Source: Larix sibirica
Lineage: Eukaryota > Streptophyta > Pinopsida > Pinales > Pinaceae
Length of the DNA: 19,167 bases
Reading direction: 5' to 3'
Assembly (NCBI GenBank): GCA_004151065.3
Contig: NWUY0300039987.1
Coordinates: 1 to 19,167 of the forward strand
Shown in pieces: positions 17,921-19,167 of this stretch. The translations under genes and the position numbers were made by a program. Under the pieces are notes generated by a model. The model saw only the letters and a list, made by a program, of their open reading frames with translations. It did no database searches and had not been told where the DNA came from. Every line of letters starts with the position of its first letter. Position 1 is the stretch's first letter.

Positions 17921-18189
17921 GAACCAAGAATGGAAATTTGATTCACAACCAGGCCTCCAAGGGGTTTTAGTAGAAGAGTGGAAACAATTTATTGGAAATC
18001 TCAACATAGTGCTATAAAACTAAAGGATGAGGAGGATGATATAATATGGTCAAATAATTAAGCTTTAGGAATGTAAACAACCAAATTGAGTTATGTAGCA
18101 AAGGTATTTGAGAGTGAGGAAGATAAAAATAAATGTTGTTGGAAGGTAATATAGAGTTTAAAAACTAAATTATTTTAATGGCTTGCACT

Positions 18190-18480
18190 AGCCAAAAAAG
18201 TGTTGACTTGGGATAACTACAAAGAGACATCTTGGGAAGGTCAAGGGAGATGTGTGCTCTATAAAAACAACGAGGAAGCAATGGGGAAATCTCTAATACC
18301 AAGTAATGTCAAGAGGAAGAGGGAAGGAAAATACATCACATGTGGAGTGTTACAAAAATTGGTGCTTGGATAGAGCACTTTCATATCACAAGGCTTTGCC
18401 ATGTATTGTTGCACGGGATTTGTGGCTAGTAAAGAATGGAATGATTTTTTTAGGGAAAGAGTTACTATCGATTCAATTAA
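18190..18480 (+). pseudogene. LINE post-RT region (zf-RVT-like) remnant
   Basis: The reading LTWDNYKETSWEGQGRCVLY at about 18200-18261 resembles the L-T-x-D-x-L-x-x-R-x-x-x-x-x-x-x-C-x-x-C region between RT and RNase H in plant LINEs, with the second Cys changed to Tyr. A later piece, LWLVKNGMIF (about 18422-18451), fits the W-x-x-x-x-R-N-x-x-x-F helix. The 104-codon minus-strand frame 18259-18573 is a shadow. Confidence 0.5.
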
Positions 18481-18680
18481 TCCATTAGGTAAGGTATACT
18501 TATGATGGAATACAAAAGCTAGCAAAGGTAAAATCTCCAAGAGTCTTGAAATTATCGAATATTGACTACACAAAGCATGGGGATACTTTGAAAGAGAAAT
18601 CCAAGGAAACCTAGGTTTATGCAGATCTATTAGAATTCTATATGTGTCTTCAGTTCTTCATATTTATTTCATCGTAGCAT

Positions 18681-19103
18681 TTGAACAAGGATCAACTTAA
18701 TAAAGTTGAAATGTGTGCCTTATGGGTGTTATTAAACCTATCCACAGATAAAGGAGTATCAAGTATAAAGATCATGGGAGATTTGAAGTTAGTAGCCAAT
18801 TGGGATAATGAAGTTAGAAAGATAGAGAACCTAAGTTTAAATCCTATAATGGAAAAAATCAAAGAAGAAAAAAACACACATGAAGATATATCTTTACATC
18901 ATGTGTCCAAAGAACTAAATGAGACAACATTAAAATTATCTAAGGAATCTTTATTACTTCAAGAAGCACAACCACTGACAATGGAAACAAGAGAAGGAGG
19001 ATTTATTCTTGAAGATATTGTTGGAATCTATTTAATACTGAGAGGGGGGGTGAATCAGTGTGAGTGCAGTTATGAACAATTTTTAACTTCTTATCTTATT
19101 TAA
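18681..19103 (+). pseudogene. LINE RNase H domain, C-terminal two-thirds
   Basis: This is a 140-codon open frame. It shows QLNKVEMCALWVLLN (about residues 5-19, with the catalytic Glu), IKIMGDLKLVANW (about 29-41, with the Asp of the G-D-S motif; Ser is Leu) and DISLHHVSKELNETTLKLSK (about 69-88; family H-V-x-R-E-x-N-x-x-A-D-x-L-S-K). These are the second, third and fourth RNase H blocks of plant LINEs. The first block with its Asp is not in the frame, so the domain is incomplete. Homology ends near 18990; the last 35 or so codons run into a G-rich repeat and are not LINE protein. It is the least damaged part of the element. The ATG at 18681 is internal. Confidence 0.75.
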
Positions 19104-19167
19104 ACTTGAACTTAAATTATGCATCCACCATAAATATAAACATTCAACATCACATGCGCAATACACT
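19009..19167. other. Possible start of another repeat at the right edge
   Basis: TGTTGGAATC at 19019 is followed by ACTGAGAGGGGGGGTGAATC (19037-19056) and AT-rich sequence to the edge. The G-run motif looks like part of a dispersed repeat, but the window ends before any boundary. I cannot name it. Confidence 0.3.

Larger units (their letters stand above)
15473..18990 (+). mobile_element. Degraded plant L1-type LINE with RNase H
   Basis: On the plus strand, in order, there is: an ORF1 DUF4283-like end (15620-15790), uncertain ORF1 or spacer sequence, the pre-RT motif (16470-16555), RT blocks (16780-17560), the post-RT thumb region (17790-17910), a Cys-domain/W-rich remnant (18190-18480) and RNase H (18681-18990). 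Frames change many times. The APE-type endonuclease expected between ORF1 and RT is not visible, so an internal deletion is likely. The true 5' end and any poly-A tail were not found. Confidence 0.8.

Noticed and set aside
18259-18573. 104-codon minus-strand frame
   Set aside because: It is antisense to the LINE post-RT region, which has family-like pieces on the plus strand.

Overview
The window holds no intact host gene. It reads as old, AT-rich intergenic DNA from a land plant, built from nested and decayed transposable elements. The plant assignment rests on an L1-type LINE with a DUF4283-like ORF1 remnant and a trailing RNase H, a Copia-type LTR element primed by initiator tRNA-Met, and an RPA-like gene with plant-sized introns. 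Heavy decay that is still readable suggests a genome with slow turnover, such as a gymnosperm, but that is only inference. Three ambiguous bases (14931, 15158-15159) mark assembly uncertainty.

Region 1 (about 1.1-9.65 kb, possibly to 12.1 or 12.5 kb) is the most interesting part: a broken, plus-strand, autonomous-type Helitron. Read across frameshifts and stops, it encodes in order an OTU-like protease domain, a DUF6570-like cysteine domain, a Helitron_like_N region, the Rep (HUH/Y2) nuclease, a Pif1 (SF1B) helicase, and an endonuclease/exonuclease/phosphatase (EEP) domain fused in frame to the helicase C-terminus. This is the domain set of Helentron/Helitron2-type elements rather than of the usual plant Helitron. 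Downstream (10.6-12.14 kb) is an RPA-like OB-fold gene with two candidate phase-0 introns, which may be the element's single-strand-binding partner.

Region 2 (5022-7708) is a Copia-type LTR retrotransposon inserted inside the helicase Walker A codons. Its target duplication is GGCAT/GGCAC. It is internally deleted: only an integrase C-terminal piece joined in frame to the RNase H terminus remains, behind a block of roughly 22-bp tandem repeats. Its 5' LTR also carries a private 211-bp tandem duplication.

Region 3 (12.15-14.93 kb) is non-coding as far as I can read. It contains a pair of 16-bp palindromic repeats, a 27-bp A-tract and a perfect small hairpin.

Region 4 (14.93-19.1 kb) is a degraded plant L1-type LINE. 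A 226-bp segment is duplicated upstream of it and bordered by the ambiguous bases. The LINE shows an ORF1 remnant, reverse-transcriptase motifs (FVDD box) and a terminal RNase H frame still open for 140 codons, with no recognisable endonuclease. The last 100 bases carry a G-rich motif that may begin another repeat.
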